From Typhlomys cinereus (taxonomy: Eukaryota; Chordata; Mammalia; Rodentia; Platacanthomyidae), in NCBI GenBank assembly GCA_023101885.1, contig JALPQD010000053.1:8212979-8276978 (forward strand): a stretch of DNA of 64,000 nucleotides. The letters are read 5' to 3'. Made by a program: the position numbers and the translations under genes. Positions within the stretch are counted from its first letter, which is position 1, and each line of letters opens with the position of its first letter. The notes under the pieces were generated by a model. That model saw nothing but the letters and a program-made list of their open reading frames with translations. It did not search any database and was not told the DNA's origin. Of the stretch, positions 47,401 through 61,400 are shown piece after piece.

Positions 47401-50400
47401 GAAGGGATACAGCGTGAAGTCTGACATTTGGAGTCTGGGCATTACCATGGTAATAGATGATAAGCCTTGTGGCCCATGAGTCTTTGAGCAGGAAACTGGA
47501 TGGGGCGGACTTTGGGGCCCAGAAGCAAAATGTTGTCTGTGCTGGTCTGGGGTGCCGTCTCCTGTCTGAGATGGCTACGACTGAGAAACCAATGTTTGCA
47601 GCATGATATAGAAGAAACCTGAATCTGGAGTAGGACAAGCCTGTCTTTCTTCTTATTCTGTTTCTTTTTTGTCTGCTCTCTAGTAACTGGTACAATCTTA
47701 CTGCCTTTCTGATAATAGATTCATTATAGCTGAATTTATTCTAGTCAGAGAGAGGAGCTTGAATTCCACAAACTTGGCAATTGTGAGTGGAACACAGTAG
47801 GGCAGCAGCAAATGTGCTAGGTGGGATTTTTTTTTTTTTAAGGCAGGTTCTAAATATACATAGCTCATGTTGGCCTCAAACTAACCATGTAGCTAAGTAT
47901 GACCTTTAACTCCTGATCTTCCTGTTTCTCTCCTCCCTTAGTACTGGGATTATGAACATTACCACCGTGCCATTTTTATACTGTGTTAGCAACCAAGACT
48001 AGGGCGGCACAGGTACTAGACAAGCACTCTGTTAAGGGAGCTGTATCTCACTGTCTCAGCACTGCCCTAGATATTTTTGTGGTAGAAGTTTTGGCTGCTG
48101 AATTTGGACATATTCAACAAGCATGCCAACAAAACGGATGTCTTTTTCAGTGGAACCTGAAGGCTCAGTGGTAGGCTCCGTGTCTTATTCATAACTTTGG
48201 TGATCATAAATTTTCAGTGTATCACCAAGGTCTGGAATTATCTCTACTTTGGTCCTGGCTACTTCCCAAGAATAGCAGCCGATTAGATCCTGTGAGTTAT
48301 TCCATGTCCCTGCCCAGAAAACACGTGATCCTCTAAGAGCAAAATGGCCTTTACCCAAGTCCAAAAAAAGATCAGTCATGTAGGCCTAGGTTCCTTTTTT
48401 TTTTTTTTTAAGTTTCCATTTCATAAAACAACCTGCAGGTGGCAGCAGAGGGACAGCTTTGCATTAAGAATTCCTTTTTCAGCTCAAATACTTGAGAACC
48501 TTGTTGCTTTGTGACTGGGAGTCAAGTGATGTTGCTTACAACTTTTTATGAAATGGCATCTTGTGTTTTATCAGCGTTCCCATTTTAAAGATGGGTTTAA
48601 ATGATTATGTCTGGTGAGGTAATATTTAAAAAGTCTGAGTTCTAAAAATTTTGTGGAAAACTGCTAGTTTATGGAAAACTGAACAGGTTACTAGTTTATT
48701 TTTCCCCCTGATCTTGCTTGAACGTCACTTCTGGTCCTCCTAGAAGAAAGCACAGCTACTCTTTAAAGTGCATGTGTGTGTGTATGTGTGTGTGTGATGT
48801 ATGCATATATATACACTTCTACTCACTGTGCTCGTCATGTGAAAGTCAGAGGTCAACATTGGGTGTCAGAGGTCAACGTTGGGTGTTTTCTTGTATTTCT
48901 TTTTGTTGAAGTTCTTTGAGACAAGGTTTCTCATTGAATTGGGAAATTGTTTTGGCTAGACTGGATTAATCAGTGAGCCTCCTCCTATCCCCCTCCCCCC
49001 CAGACTCTCCCCTCCAGGGCTTGGGCTACAGACATGCAACACTACACTTACTTTATGTTCTTTTTTTTGACATGGCTTCTGAGGATCTGAATTCAGGTTG
49101 TTGTGTCTTTGCAACAAGCCCTTCACCAGCTGAGTCATCCCCCTACACCAGAAGCCCCGCTTTAACCTCCTCTCCCTCTTTCCTCCATGGTCTTCTAGAT
49201 CGAGCTGGCCATCCTACGGTTTCCCTATGATTCCTGGGGGACTCCCTTTCAGCAGCTCAAACAAGTGGTAGAAGAGCCGTCACCACAACTCCCGGCAGAC
49301 AAGTTCTCTGCAGAGTTTGTCGACTTTACCTCACAGTGGTAAGCAACCCTTGCTTCCCGTGCTATGGGGCTAAAGATCTATTCTCATAATCTCCTCCCCC
49401 GGTTAGATCCACTCGGCACATGCTCATTCCAAAAGCATCCGTGGAGCATGTCTTCCGTGTCAGAGAATAAGGTGCTTTTTGTCCCAGTCCCTTCCACAAA
49501 CTCCAAGTCCAGTAGAGGAGTCCATGAAGCCAGTCATCATGGTATAGATTAAGATATGGAAAATCCAGGAATGGTGGTATGAGCAGAGTAATAGGAGGAA
49601 GAGTGTAGGGATAGATTTTTCTGGAGTGCATAATTTCTGAGTTAAGATCATCCTGAGAAGTTATTTTCCAGCAAAAGGAGAGTAGGGAAGGAAAGGCATT
49701 TCTATAGAAATATTATAATGTGTAGTGTCACAAAAGTAAGAAAGTACTGTCTGAGGTTTGCAAGCAATTTTAGTTAATTAGTGAACATGTGAAGAGAAAG
49801 GTGGTAACACCTAGAGGAGGGATAGGGAAGGGAAAGAGGTATAAAACTTATTCTTGGTGGAGAAGATAGCAGGGCATTAGAGTTTCTTAGATACCTAGAA
49901 GCCATATAGAACTTTGGTTTTTACATAAATCTCACTAACTGTGGTTAGACTTGCCCATGAGAACAGAGTAGACCATGAGCAGGGTTTGGTAGGCAAATAC
50001 AAAGAAAACTGGAGTAGAAAGAAGTCAAGAGCCCTACTATGGGGGGGGTTCATGATTTATTTTAATGCAAATTACTAGTAGAGTGATGGAAGGTAAAAGA
50101 GACCACCAAATTCTCCAGCTAGTCACTTCCTCTGTTTACACTGCAGCCTTGACGCTTAGCGTGTCTTGATAACTCCGGCTGCTTCAAGTGCACCGGAGAG
50201 GATGTCAAGGGTAAAGCCCGGAACGGAACTGAGTTCCTTTATCTGCGCATCCGGCGCAAGCAGATGAATGGGACTGGTCACAGCTGCTGGGGGGGGGGTC
50301 CCCACGGTGACCCTGGGCAGGAAACAATCCCCACCACGTGCTGCTAGACCGTGGCCTAGACCTCGGAAGCAAGGCTGGAGGAAGCGGAAGCAGCACTTGG

Positions 50401-53400
50401 TGGGAACTTGTTGCTCTTTGGAAGAAGTCGTCTGAAGGCAGCTTTTATTGGGAAACAGCAGGAGACCAAAGCGACTCCGGGTCCGCTTGTGAAATGAGGG
50501 TTTCTTGGTGTGTTGGTTGGTCTTCAGCCTCTTCTCACCCCTGAATCTTTCCCCTAATGATTTACAAGGCTACTGTGGTTTGGTTTTGGCTGGATGATCA
50601 GAGAGGTCTGACACACTGCGCTCCAGGACGATGCTGTCGGGTGTCTTGAATAAAAATACACACCCTCCTTTCCTTCAGTGATTGTGCTGAGTGCGGGGAT
50701 ACCCTGCCCAGAGGTGGCACCTCTGCCAAGTGGACATGGGATCATAATCTTGCCTTCTGGATTCAAGCACTTGCTTTTTATTGTTTTTGCCTCCCCCTGT
50801 TCCCCCCCCACCCCACTGCATTTTGTGTGTTATCCTCCAGTGTTTAAAGGTCACTTAGGAAAACAGTGACTCATCCTGGGTAGCTCGTTGCAAGAGTTCT
50901 CCGGAGGGTACTGGCAAGGCAGATTGTCACATGAGGAAGTCTCTTCACGTGTTCCTCCCTACTTCCCTCGTCCCACCTGTGCCCCCTCTCTCGGGATTCT
51001 GGGTATTTCCAGAATCTTCGGTGAGATCAAGGCTAGTGTGAAGAGTGGGACAGTTCCTCAACTCCAGGGTTCTCGCTCATAAATCCTGGCAGGTTCGTGA
51101 GTCCCGTTCCTTCACCCACATCTCAGGGAGCATTAGTATTCATCCAAATGTCCACTAGTCAGCTTCTGAGAACTCACACTTAGAATCCCAGTGCTGGGGA
51201 GCGGTAGAGACAGGAGGATCTCTGGGATTCCCTGGTGAGTTTTAGGCTAATGTAAGACCCTGTCTTACAAAGAAGGTGGACAGCATGTCTGAGAAGCCCC
51301 ACCTCAGGGTTCCACACATATGCTCGCACGCTTGCACACATGTACGCATACAGACGCATGTCAGCATGCACACTACATACAAAAAGAAGCAGAACAGTAA
51401 AACTTCTTACAGACGTTCAAAGAAAATGAAGCTGCTATGCTTTGGGGTATATAGCTCAGTGTTAGAACAGTTAGTTGTCTAGGAAAAAATGGTATTGAGA
51501 GACAAGTGTCTTCTAATTGGAATGTACACATCTGTGTGTAGCCATGTGTGGCGATTTCAGTTATCAAATGATTGCTTTTTATAGTGACCACGTAATGCCA
51601 GCCCTCCCGGCTTCCCTCATAGACCTCATAGTGTCTTTATGGCTCTCGCTTTCAGTGTTCCTTCTTCGTGCTGTTTTTCTCCGAAATGTGCGCCCAGCTA
51701 CCATAGCTTATTTGCTTAAACATTTTAAGCTATAGAAGTGTCGCATTTGCCTGGAGGTATATGGCTTCCTTTACGGTCAGCACACCAGTTTGCCTCCGCC
51801 TATGGGGTTTCTTAACCATAGAAAGCAGAACTCAAGTCGCTTCTATTTAGAACTTGTCAGAAGTGTTGTCTTAAAGTTTTCCAGGTGGTAGCTCTCTTGG
51901 AATTGGTTACTCGGGCCCATCAGTTCTGTGAAGGAGTGAATCACTTTGGTTGGTGTGGGAACTGGGTAATAGCAGAAGAGGGTTAATTCTGATTTTTATG
52001 AGCGTTCTTGCTTCTCCTCACTTGGGCATTAGGACAGCGTTCAGTTCCCAGGTCAATAATGTTTCCTCCTGCCATAAACCGCCAAAGTATTTACTTCGTT
52101 ACCCCCTACAGGGTGAGCATTAACTTATTTTGGAGCTATCTGAGCTGAAAATTATAAGGAGTTTATTTTCCTCTTTGAATCTCCTGACTCGCTTGGACTG
52201 TTGAGAGGAGGAATTTTCTTTTTCGTGGAAAAGAACATGTGGCTACAGACCTGCCCTCAGGAGCAGCCTCCTTATTTTACGACCAATTCGATTTGGTCTG
52301 AAGTGAAATAGAGAACAGTAATAGAAGAGAGGCTTGGTGAAGAATGCCCGCTTCTAGATAAAGAGAACATGCGGGCTTTGCGCCTTTTCGTTGGGGATTC
52401 TTGCATTTCCTAGTAACAACTCTGCATCATGGAGAGACACTTTCATAAAGACCTAAGCAAACAATCAAAAGCAACCAAACCTTTTTTTTTTTTTTTGACT
52501 GATGACTGATGAAATTATACCCAGTCACTTTGTGGACCTTCAAGATCGTTCACAATGTCCCTGTCCTTTATGATGCACGGGGAGAAAACACTATAGATTT
52601 AGAAAGCCAAGTGTTTAATGGCATATATAAAGACAGTACATGTTTTAATATTGTATGTCTGTATTCTGGACAAGTATAGAAAAGAAGTAGGTTACCTGCC
52701 AGATTTTTAACTTTTTGTGGTTCCTAAGCACTAAATAGCATAGTCTGTGTTGCAAGGAATTAATCCAGTGGCCACTGTCCTCTAGCCCCTTAGGCGCTGA
52801 CCATGTGGTCAGAGGTCGGTAAATCCTTGTATGAATGAAGACAAAAGAAACACCAGCTCTTTCTTCCCCCATTTTTAAAATTAAATTTTCATGCCAAGTA
52901 CTTGGTTTTGTCCCATTTTCAGACATACCTTGCTTTCAAAATTAGCTTTATTTAGGTTTTAGAATTTATATTAGCAATGAATTCATGTGTTTTCATTGCC
53001 CATTTCTTGACGCTGCCCTACAATCCTTCCCACCTTTCCTGTCCTCCCCTCCCTCTCTTTGTTTCTCCCTTTCTCTGGTCTCTCTACATGTTCAGCTGCG
53101 TTACCTTTAGAGTGCCTGCATTTGTTAGTGCCCGGACACTCCTGAAGGTCTGAAGCTAGAGCTAATTGAAGCCCCCTTCTAACACCAGCCCCATACAGGT
53201 CCTTGGAGTAGTGTCACAGCTGGCAGAATCTTCTCTGTTCCATTTCAAAGTGTCCTTAGACCAGCTATTATAGACATCTAGTGGAAGTAGACGGTGTTCT
53301 CTGGGGTTTGTGGGGTAACACAGGCCTGACATTACAGCAGCTATTGTCTGACATAGCCTCTCCTCATCATCTCCTTGCTTTCTGGGCATCCTGTATCCTC

Positions 53401-56400
53401 TTGTTGGGCAACCTGCACCCCACAATTCTGCTCTCACGCCAGATATCCTATTGCTCTCTTTTTCTCCCCAGTAAGATCTCTTTTCCACTTCACGTGGACT
53501 GTGCTTAATTTCGTGATTTCAGGACCAACTCACATGTGTACAGGCACGATATCTCCTCCCTCTCTCTGTCCCTGTCTCTGTCTTTGTCTCTCTCTCTCAA
53601 GTGTACGACTCCTCACATGAGAGAAAACATAGCATTTGTTTTTCCGACTGCTTCATTTTGCTTAACCTAATGATTTTCAGTTGTTTTCTTGCAAGTGTCA
53701 TAGCTCATTTTTCTTTATAGTGGAATAAAATTGCATTGTTTGTGTGTGTGTGTAATTTTTTTTCCCAGATGATAGATATCTAGCTTGGTTCCATTTCTTA
53801 GCTGTGAGACTAATGTACAACAAACATGAATGTGAATTATCTCTGTGACAAGACATAGAGTCCTTGCATGTGTACCCGGGCATGAGATAGTGGGCAAGAC
53901 AGGTTTCTAGTTTTAACTTTTTGGGAACTTCCGTCCGGACTTCTGTGTTAACTGTACCCATCTACACTTATCACCAGCCGTCTTCAGAACCCCTTTTCCT
54001 TTCATGTTCTCCAGCATTCTTTTCGCTCCCACATTATACTTTTTCCTAATCATACAAGCTCATTGGGTACCCCATCCTCTCCCTCCGCCTCCCTTCCCTG
54101 TTGTCACCCATTCCACTCTTCCTCCTTCCCCCCTTCCTTTCACCCCACTTCCCTCCCTCCCCTTCTCCCAGTGCCTCTCCCTTCCTCCTTCCCATCCCCT
54201 GGAGCATCCTTTTGTGTGAATGCCAAACCTCCCTCTGAGTCCTCCACCCTAGCGAGGGTTCAGGACTCAGTGGCACAGCCCAGAGCCCCTTCTTGGGCTC
54301 TCCATTAGTATAGGAACTCTATTATGATTGTTAATTCCTTGCCTCTAAGGATCCTACTGCCTGGAGCCTACTCCCTTGTGCTCTGTGCTAGACTTTGGGG
54401 GGTCGTTGACATATCAGCCATTGCGCAGGTCAGGCAAAGTCCAATCCTGGCTGCTGCAGCCTTGTGTGGAGTATCTTACATATAGGCTCTTACAATCTTA
54501 CCACCCCCTCTTCTGCAAGGTTCCCTGAGCTTTAGGATGGGGGAGAGATTTGGCTGGTCTGGTTCCAGGTGAATAATGTAGGGTCTTTGGTGTTCTGAAT
54601 TATGGTTTGTTTTCAGTTTTGCTTTTCCTGCACTGCCTTTGGTTGCATCCTGATTAGTACTGAAGGTCACCTCCTAACCAAAGATAAAACCAAAACTACC
54701 TGAGATATCATCTCTCCCTGGTCAGGATGGCGAATATCCACAATATAAATCACACCAAATGCTGGAGAGGATGTGGAAAGAAAGGAACTCCCATACATTG
54801 CTGGTGGGAATGCAGGCTTATACGACCACTCTGGAGATCAGTACGGCAATTTCTAAAAATGTTAAGGATTGAAATGCCATATGACCCTGCTATACCACTA
54901 CTGGGAATAATGCCCCATAATGCAGCAGTTCACTACAGTGACAGAAGCGTGACCATGTTCATAGCAGCACTGTTTACAATAGCAAAGTCATGAATCAACC
55001 CAAATGCCCAACACTTGACAAATGGATAATGAAAATGTGGTACATTTATACAATGGAATACCAATCAGCCATCAAAAAAGATGAATTAATGAAATTTGCC
55101 AGGAAATGGATGGAATTAGAAAAATTATATTGAGCGACGTATCCCAGACACAGAAAGTTAGACTCCCTATATATTCCCTAATAAATGGATCCTAGTTGCA
55201 AACCCACTTAATGTCATATTCAAAGGTAAATCTCTGTAATACTGTAATTGCAAAGGATTATTTTTTATTTTATTTTTCTACTTTTACAAGCATATTGAGT
55301 ACTTACCTCTCCCCACTTTTCGCCCTAGTCCCTCCCTTTCATCCCTTATCAATCTTCCCACTCCCTCCCACCCTCCTGCCTGTCTGCTTCTATGGACCCC
55401 AGGGTTCCCTCTGGCTTATCTGCTCTTGTAGGGGTTCAGGCCTCTCTCTGTGGCACACCAAGTTGCCTCTCTTTGAGCCACCCTACTGATAGGGCATTTC
55501 CCTTCACTCATCCAGCTTTAGTCTCCAAGGTTTTTTTTACTGTATGCATTGTTTATTTTTACATTGCATCCCTCCTTGGCTTGAGGTCGCTGATTTAATG
55601 AGGTGGGCTGGCCAGAGAGCCAGTCCCAGGGATCTTCCTGTCTCTAGCTCCCCAGTGCTAAGTTCCAAGTATGTGCCACCACACTGGGCTTTTCCTGTGG
55701 ATTCTGGGACTTGAACTTGGGTCTTGGGTTTGTGTTGCAAGCCCTTGACTGATTGAACTATCTCTGTAGCCCAGCAATCTTTTTTATTATAGCCTCTTCC
55801 TATATGTTCCCAAAAAGAAGTCACTGAACTCAGCTGTTCGCTGCTAAACATAGCTACACTTATTTTTAACTTTTCCTCCAGGTCTCCTTAAGGACTCAGT
55901 GCCCAAATGAGCAGCTGGTGGGACCAGAGCGTGTTGGCATCCCATCAGGAGGCTGATATTGGTGGGCTCAGAGTAGCTACAGTACAACAGTCAACTGAAC
56001 CGCCTCCTGTTTGCTTAGCAGAGGACGGTCAGACAGGCACTGGATGTTTGCTTAGCTTTTGACAAATGTATGGCTTGAGAGGCACCGCTGTGTTTTCATT
56101 CTGTGGACTCGCTAAATAGCCCTTCTTGGAAATGATCAGAGGGGAATTCAAATAGGCAGAAACCCTCTGGTCAGCACAAACTTCAGGCGAGCAATTCTCA
56201 AGACAGCACTGAGCTGTTGTTTTGTGTCAGCCATGGTCAGAAGTCTGTATTGTGGCATTTGGAAGAGGAATTAGGGCAGTTAGCTAATTGCACAGTGGAA
56301 AATGACAAGCCACTTGAACATTCATTCAAAGTCTGATTTTAATCCAAAAAGAAATTGGTGTAGCTTTGAACTCTTCTGTTGTTATTTTATACTGAATTTC

Positions 56401-58436
56401 AAGTACTTCCTATTAAACATGGAAAATCTGCCTTTTCCCATGCCTTGGGATTTTAAAGTATTCCTGATTTAAGATGGAGAGAATGGACTATGTCATTATA
56501 TAGATTCAATAAATTAGTCTTGTTTTGCTATATATGTCTGACTTCCTTTCCTTCTCTCCATCCCTCCCTCCCTCCCTCCCTCCCTCCCTTCCCTTCCTCC
56601 TTTCCTCCCTTCCCTTCCTCCTTTCCTCCCTTCCCTTCCTCCTTCTCTCCTTTCCCTCCCTCCCTCCCTCCCCTTTCTCCCTCCCTCCCCTCCTTCCTTC
56701 TTTTCCATATGAAAAGAACATCATCATCAACACTACCATGAAGATACTTATTTGATTCAAGAACCATTGTTTCAACATTTTAAAAACAAGATTGTTCTCC
56801 TGACTAAATCATTTCATTAGTCTACTGTTAATCAAAGAAAGTTAGATATGAAAAAGTAGGCCATGGTACCCATTTAACCCTTTGAATGTCGAATACGGAT
56901 TTAATATTGTGTTTGTGTATTTGGTTATAGACGTAGAAAACTGAATTGTTTAATCTGCAGAAAATCTACAGATTTCTAATTCTGATTTGCTTTAAACAAT
57001 GTCTGGAAATTTGGGGTATTCATACATATTTATTTAAAGTCTAGGATTGGTGTACAAGTCAGTAGTGCCCTGAGGTCGAAATTCTTCTTCCTCGTTTCTT
57101 TCTAGATGAATTAATTCCTGAATCGAGACAAACTTTACTTCTAGGAAACCAGTTGAAGGGGAAGGGACAGGAGACAAGAATAGTGAGATGGCGCCCACAG
57201 TATCATGACTACCACCCAGAGATGGTCCTTCCAAGTGAATCCACCTCAGACAGTGAGATAGGAGATTCCAAGATACACGGCGCAGGTTCTGTGGTGGTTC
57301 TGAGCCTTGTTCCCCTCAGGGTTGTCCTCTTTATGTGGGTCCAACAGAGCTCATATCATCATCTCAAGTGGGTGCAACAAAGCTCGTTTCATACATTCTA
57401 GATCGCACGTAGCACCCCCATCAGCATATAATAATTGCTCTAATAATTGGTTATATTCGGATTCTTTCAACTCTAGCCATGATTCCTATATCATTCATGT
57501 ACAGTGTTATGGCCCAGTGAACAAAGGAGACTGTAGTTTGCTTTGCAGGTCAGTTTCCAAAACCATCCTTTTCTCCATTCTACAACCTGGGATACAGCTC
57601 TGAATAGACTGTCTCTCCTCCTCCTCCTCCTCCTCTTCTTCCTCCTCCTCTTCCTGTTTCTCCTCATCCTCTTCCTCCTCCCCTTCCTCCTCCTCCTCCT
57701 CTTCTTCTTCCTCTTCCCCCTCTTCCTCCTCTTCCTCCTCCTCCTTCTCTTCTTTGTCTTCCTCTTCTTCCTCCTCCCCTTCCTCCTCCTCCTCTTCCTC
57801 CTTTTCCTCCTCCTCTCCTTCTTCCTCCTCCTCCTCCTCTTTCTCCTCCTCCTTCCCCTTCCTCCTTCCCCTTTCTTCTCCTCCCCTTCCTTCTCCTTCT
57901 CCTCCTTTCTTTTTTCTTTGAATTAAAGGCCAGGGGTGGGCTAAGGACAGGGGTGATGGGTTTGTCTTTTTCATGTTTCAGTTTTATGAGGATTGTCTCT
58001 GGTATCAAATGTTATTAAATGTTTGGGTATACAAGAGAACTGAATGACCGCTTGACAGTACGGCATGACCACAAAGTATTTCTAAGAATAATTGCTAAAT
58101 TGCTGACTGAATATGCTTTTCTCTTTCATCCGCTAAGATTTAGTAAACAAACAGTGCTACCTTAGTAACATTGGATTTATGGCTTCTATCTCAGGCAGGT
58201 TTGGTTAGGAGCATATAAAAGCAAATTATTCATGAAAGGGAACTACAAACAAGGAGAACCAAGTAGCTGAAGACAGAGAAGAGATGAGAATAGTTGAATT
58301 GCAAGAAATCCTGGCCGATTTCTTTGCCAATGCAGATGGGAATAATGCAACTTTGGAGGAAAGTAGCTATAGATCTTGAACTATAATGTTTCTAGGTCAG
58401 TCTGAATGCCATAGGTAAAATAGTAAGGAAAGTAAA

Positions 58437-58474
<38 letters not shown>

Positions 58475-61400
58475 ACACATTCTTATTGAGGTAAGTCCAA
58501 AAGACACATATAATTCATATGTGTTTACAATTTGCAGTGGAAGAAGAAGTCCAAGATAAAATTCTGTGTTTTCGATACATTTTAAAAAACTGGCTAGGGT
58601 CAGTCTTGCACTGATTCTGCAATTTCAATGTAGTGAAAAATGGTTTCTGTATCTTAATGTGATTCATTGTTTTTTATTTAAGCTTGAAGAAGAATTCCAA
58701 AGAACGGCCCACATATCCAGAGCTTATGGTAAGTATGAGTGACCATGGCATATTTTCTAAAACTGGCAGTCAGTGACGTGGCCGAGACTAAAATTGCATT
58801 TATAGTCACTTTAAAAGAGTTGATCCATTGGGATGTGACTGATAGCAACTGAATTCCAGAGAAAGTAGTCAAAGTCCTACTGTAGCATGGTTGATCCTTT
58901 TTCAATGCAAACTGGGAGTATGTTACTATTCTTAGCAGTGTTTTGCAGATCAATACAATTGCTAAAATAAGGAACAAATTATGGCTATGAATTATGTTTT
59001 CAAATTCAAAAGGCATTTGATATCATAAATTGTGAATATGAAATCTTAGAGATTTCAGTGAGGTAAACTTACATGTCATGTTGATAATCATTTCTTTTTA
59101 AATAAATACCTAGGATGAATTAGATTAATCTGTAGAAAGGTAGGTAGGGAAGAAAGATTCTCTAGCCCGTTTCTCCTCCTTCCGGTCTTCAGTTTATTAG
59201 GACAAGCACAATGATTTTTTTTTTTCTAAGAAAATGTCAACTTTTTTCCTTCTTTTTTATTCATTTTAATGTTGCATGAAGATAGTGGATTTATGCTGTT
59301 TTTATCCCTTAATCCAAAATCCCATCTTTTCTGCTTTTCCCCTTATCTCCCCGTCAAAGTCCCTCCTATTGTTAAGCCTTTTCACATGTTCGACTCACTG
59401 TGCTTCGTGCAGTTTGTCTTTAGTGACGTGCCTGACATCATTCATGCTCCAGCAAGTATCATAAATAAGTGAGTATATCATTGAGAAAGGATTTTCCTTT
59501 TCTCCCCCATCAGCATTAGTCCTCATCAGTCTCTCAGGGAGGTGTGGAGCTTTCTTAAGATCTTTCCCCTTTCCCTTTTCCCCTGTTTCTGTACATTTCG
59601 TGTACAGCATATATGTATATATACCATGAAATAATTGACAGCACAGTCCTGTCATGTCCCAGGGGATAATGTCTGGCCCACCACTATCCCACGTTAGGCA
59701 CTTACAATCTTACTGCCCCCTTCTTCTTCTTCTTCAGAATAATTTAATTTGTTTACAGCACCTCTATATCTACAGCTGATCATTTGTGCTATCAGTGAAA
59801 AAATGGATGAAAATAAGACCTTAGTATTGTTGCTTTAAAATAGTTTCTCAGGCTGTGAGGTGATTCAGCAGATAGACACCTGCCACACATGCCTGATGAT
59901 TGACATTGGATCCCCAGAGTCCACAGTTGAGCCCAAAGAGAAGAACCAACTCCCAAAACGTGTCTTCTACCTCAATATAAGTGTGCTCATTTTCACACAT
60001 CTGCAGCATGCATACCCGCTGACACCCACTTCACCCACGCACCCACATGACAATAACCAATAAAAAAATGAGCAAGGGAGAGAGACCTTTTGGAGGGGAA
60101 TAAAACATATAGGCTACATGTACGTTTGTATTATCTTTTCCCTACGTTTGTCTCAGTGGTCATTTTACTTTTCACAGCAGGAGAGAATCTTGTCATCAGG
60201 GACAATATAAAGAGAGAGAAGAGCCATATTGAGCGAGCACCTTCCTCACTGCAGCATTTAGCTGTAAGCACGGCGTGTTTGCTCCCTTCCTGTCTTACCC
60301 ACAGCCTCCCTGTCTAGATCCCATGAACAACTGAGTGCATCACAGAAGTAGAGTCTCCCTCTACCCGTTAGTAAACAGTTGCTGAGACACAGGGAAGTAC
60401 AGGTTAGAACAACAACAAAGGGTATAAAAGGATAACCTGTATGGTCATCTCAGGTATGGATGTGACGATTGAGCTCCTTTAGACAAACCTTTATTTCTTT
60501 AAGCCTGGACTAGTCTCTAAGTGGATGCATTGAAGTCACAGACCATCTTCTTGTTCCTCCAATGCCCTCTTTGAAAGAGAAGTAGCCAGTGCTTAACACT
60601 CACTGTTAAATAAATAAACGATATAATAAATAAACGATATATTATGCTTGAAAGACCCCTGGCATTTGATCCTGGCATTCTTCATGGTTGGGTAGAATAT
60701 TTGCTTCCTGCTTATTTTTTTTTTTAATGGTCAGGTAGGGGCCTTTTCGACTAGTATGATCTCTAGAACATTTTAAAGTTAATTTCACACAATGTGCAAC
60801 AAACAGTAGTTCCTATATGAGCCCATGAAATCTCTCTGTTTTGTAACCAGTTTCATGTAAGAAAAGCACAATTTCTTCCATCTAAGTGAACTCATCAAAA
60901 ATGTCATCAGAAAACATTTGAGGGAAAAAATGCTTAAGATACATTGACGACCAGTGTTAAATTCTACCTCTCTGTTATGTTCTAACAAACACTATAATTT
61001 ATTTTGGCACACATATTAGTATTGTAAGATCATGTGGGCTTCCCTTCCCCCTTTATGGCATTAGTCTTTGTGGTACTGGAAGTGGACTTGCCTTTTAAGA
61101 TCATAACTATTCCCTGCTTTCCTGTGGAATTGAGGTTTTTAAAATGGAAACTCTGAGTCCAAACTCTCTGACTTCAGCCACACGTGCTAGGAGGCTATTG
61201 CTTTAATTTTAGGAATTCATGAAGAAAAGAAAAATTCAAGAAATCACCCGTCTGCCTTATTCTGTCTCATGTGTCTGTCCTGTCAAACTTCTAACCTGTA
61301 GGATTCATCCTACAGTAGATATTAGTCAATATATTCTAAAGGTAGAGACAGCATTTAGGTTGCATGAGTCATGTGGTTGCTGCTGCAACAAATGAACTCA

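Larger units (their letters stand above)
47450..49198 (+). other. MAP2K6: MAP2K6 intron 9
   Basis: A 1.7-kb intron with an antisense B1-like element (about 47829-47975) and an antisense B4-like SINE (about 48770-49148) that reaches to within 50 bases of exon 10. 47980-48760 shows nothing named. Confidence 0.9.
49339..58682 (+). other. MAP2K6: MAP2K6 intron 10
   Basis: A 9.3-kb intron. 49339-51160 looks single-copy. Then come a B1-like element with a CA-rich tail (51170), single-copy DNA to about 53590, a block of antisense L1 fragments including a rearranged one (53600-55560), a B4-like SINE (55575), CCCT repeats (56555), a 0.3-kb polypyrimidine tract (57615) and a CA microsatellite (58439). 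55790-56500 and 56760-57600 show nothing named. Confidence 0.9.

Noticed and set aside
54727..54993. 88-codon open frame with Cys-rich motif
   Set aside because: It is the inverted ORF2 segment of a rearranged L1. No separate gene.
57507..57974. 155-codon Glu-rich open frame on the minus strand
   Set aside because: It is the complement of the polypyrimidine tract. Composition is only Glu, Gly, Lys and Arg, with no start context or domain.
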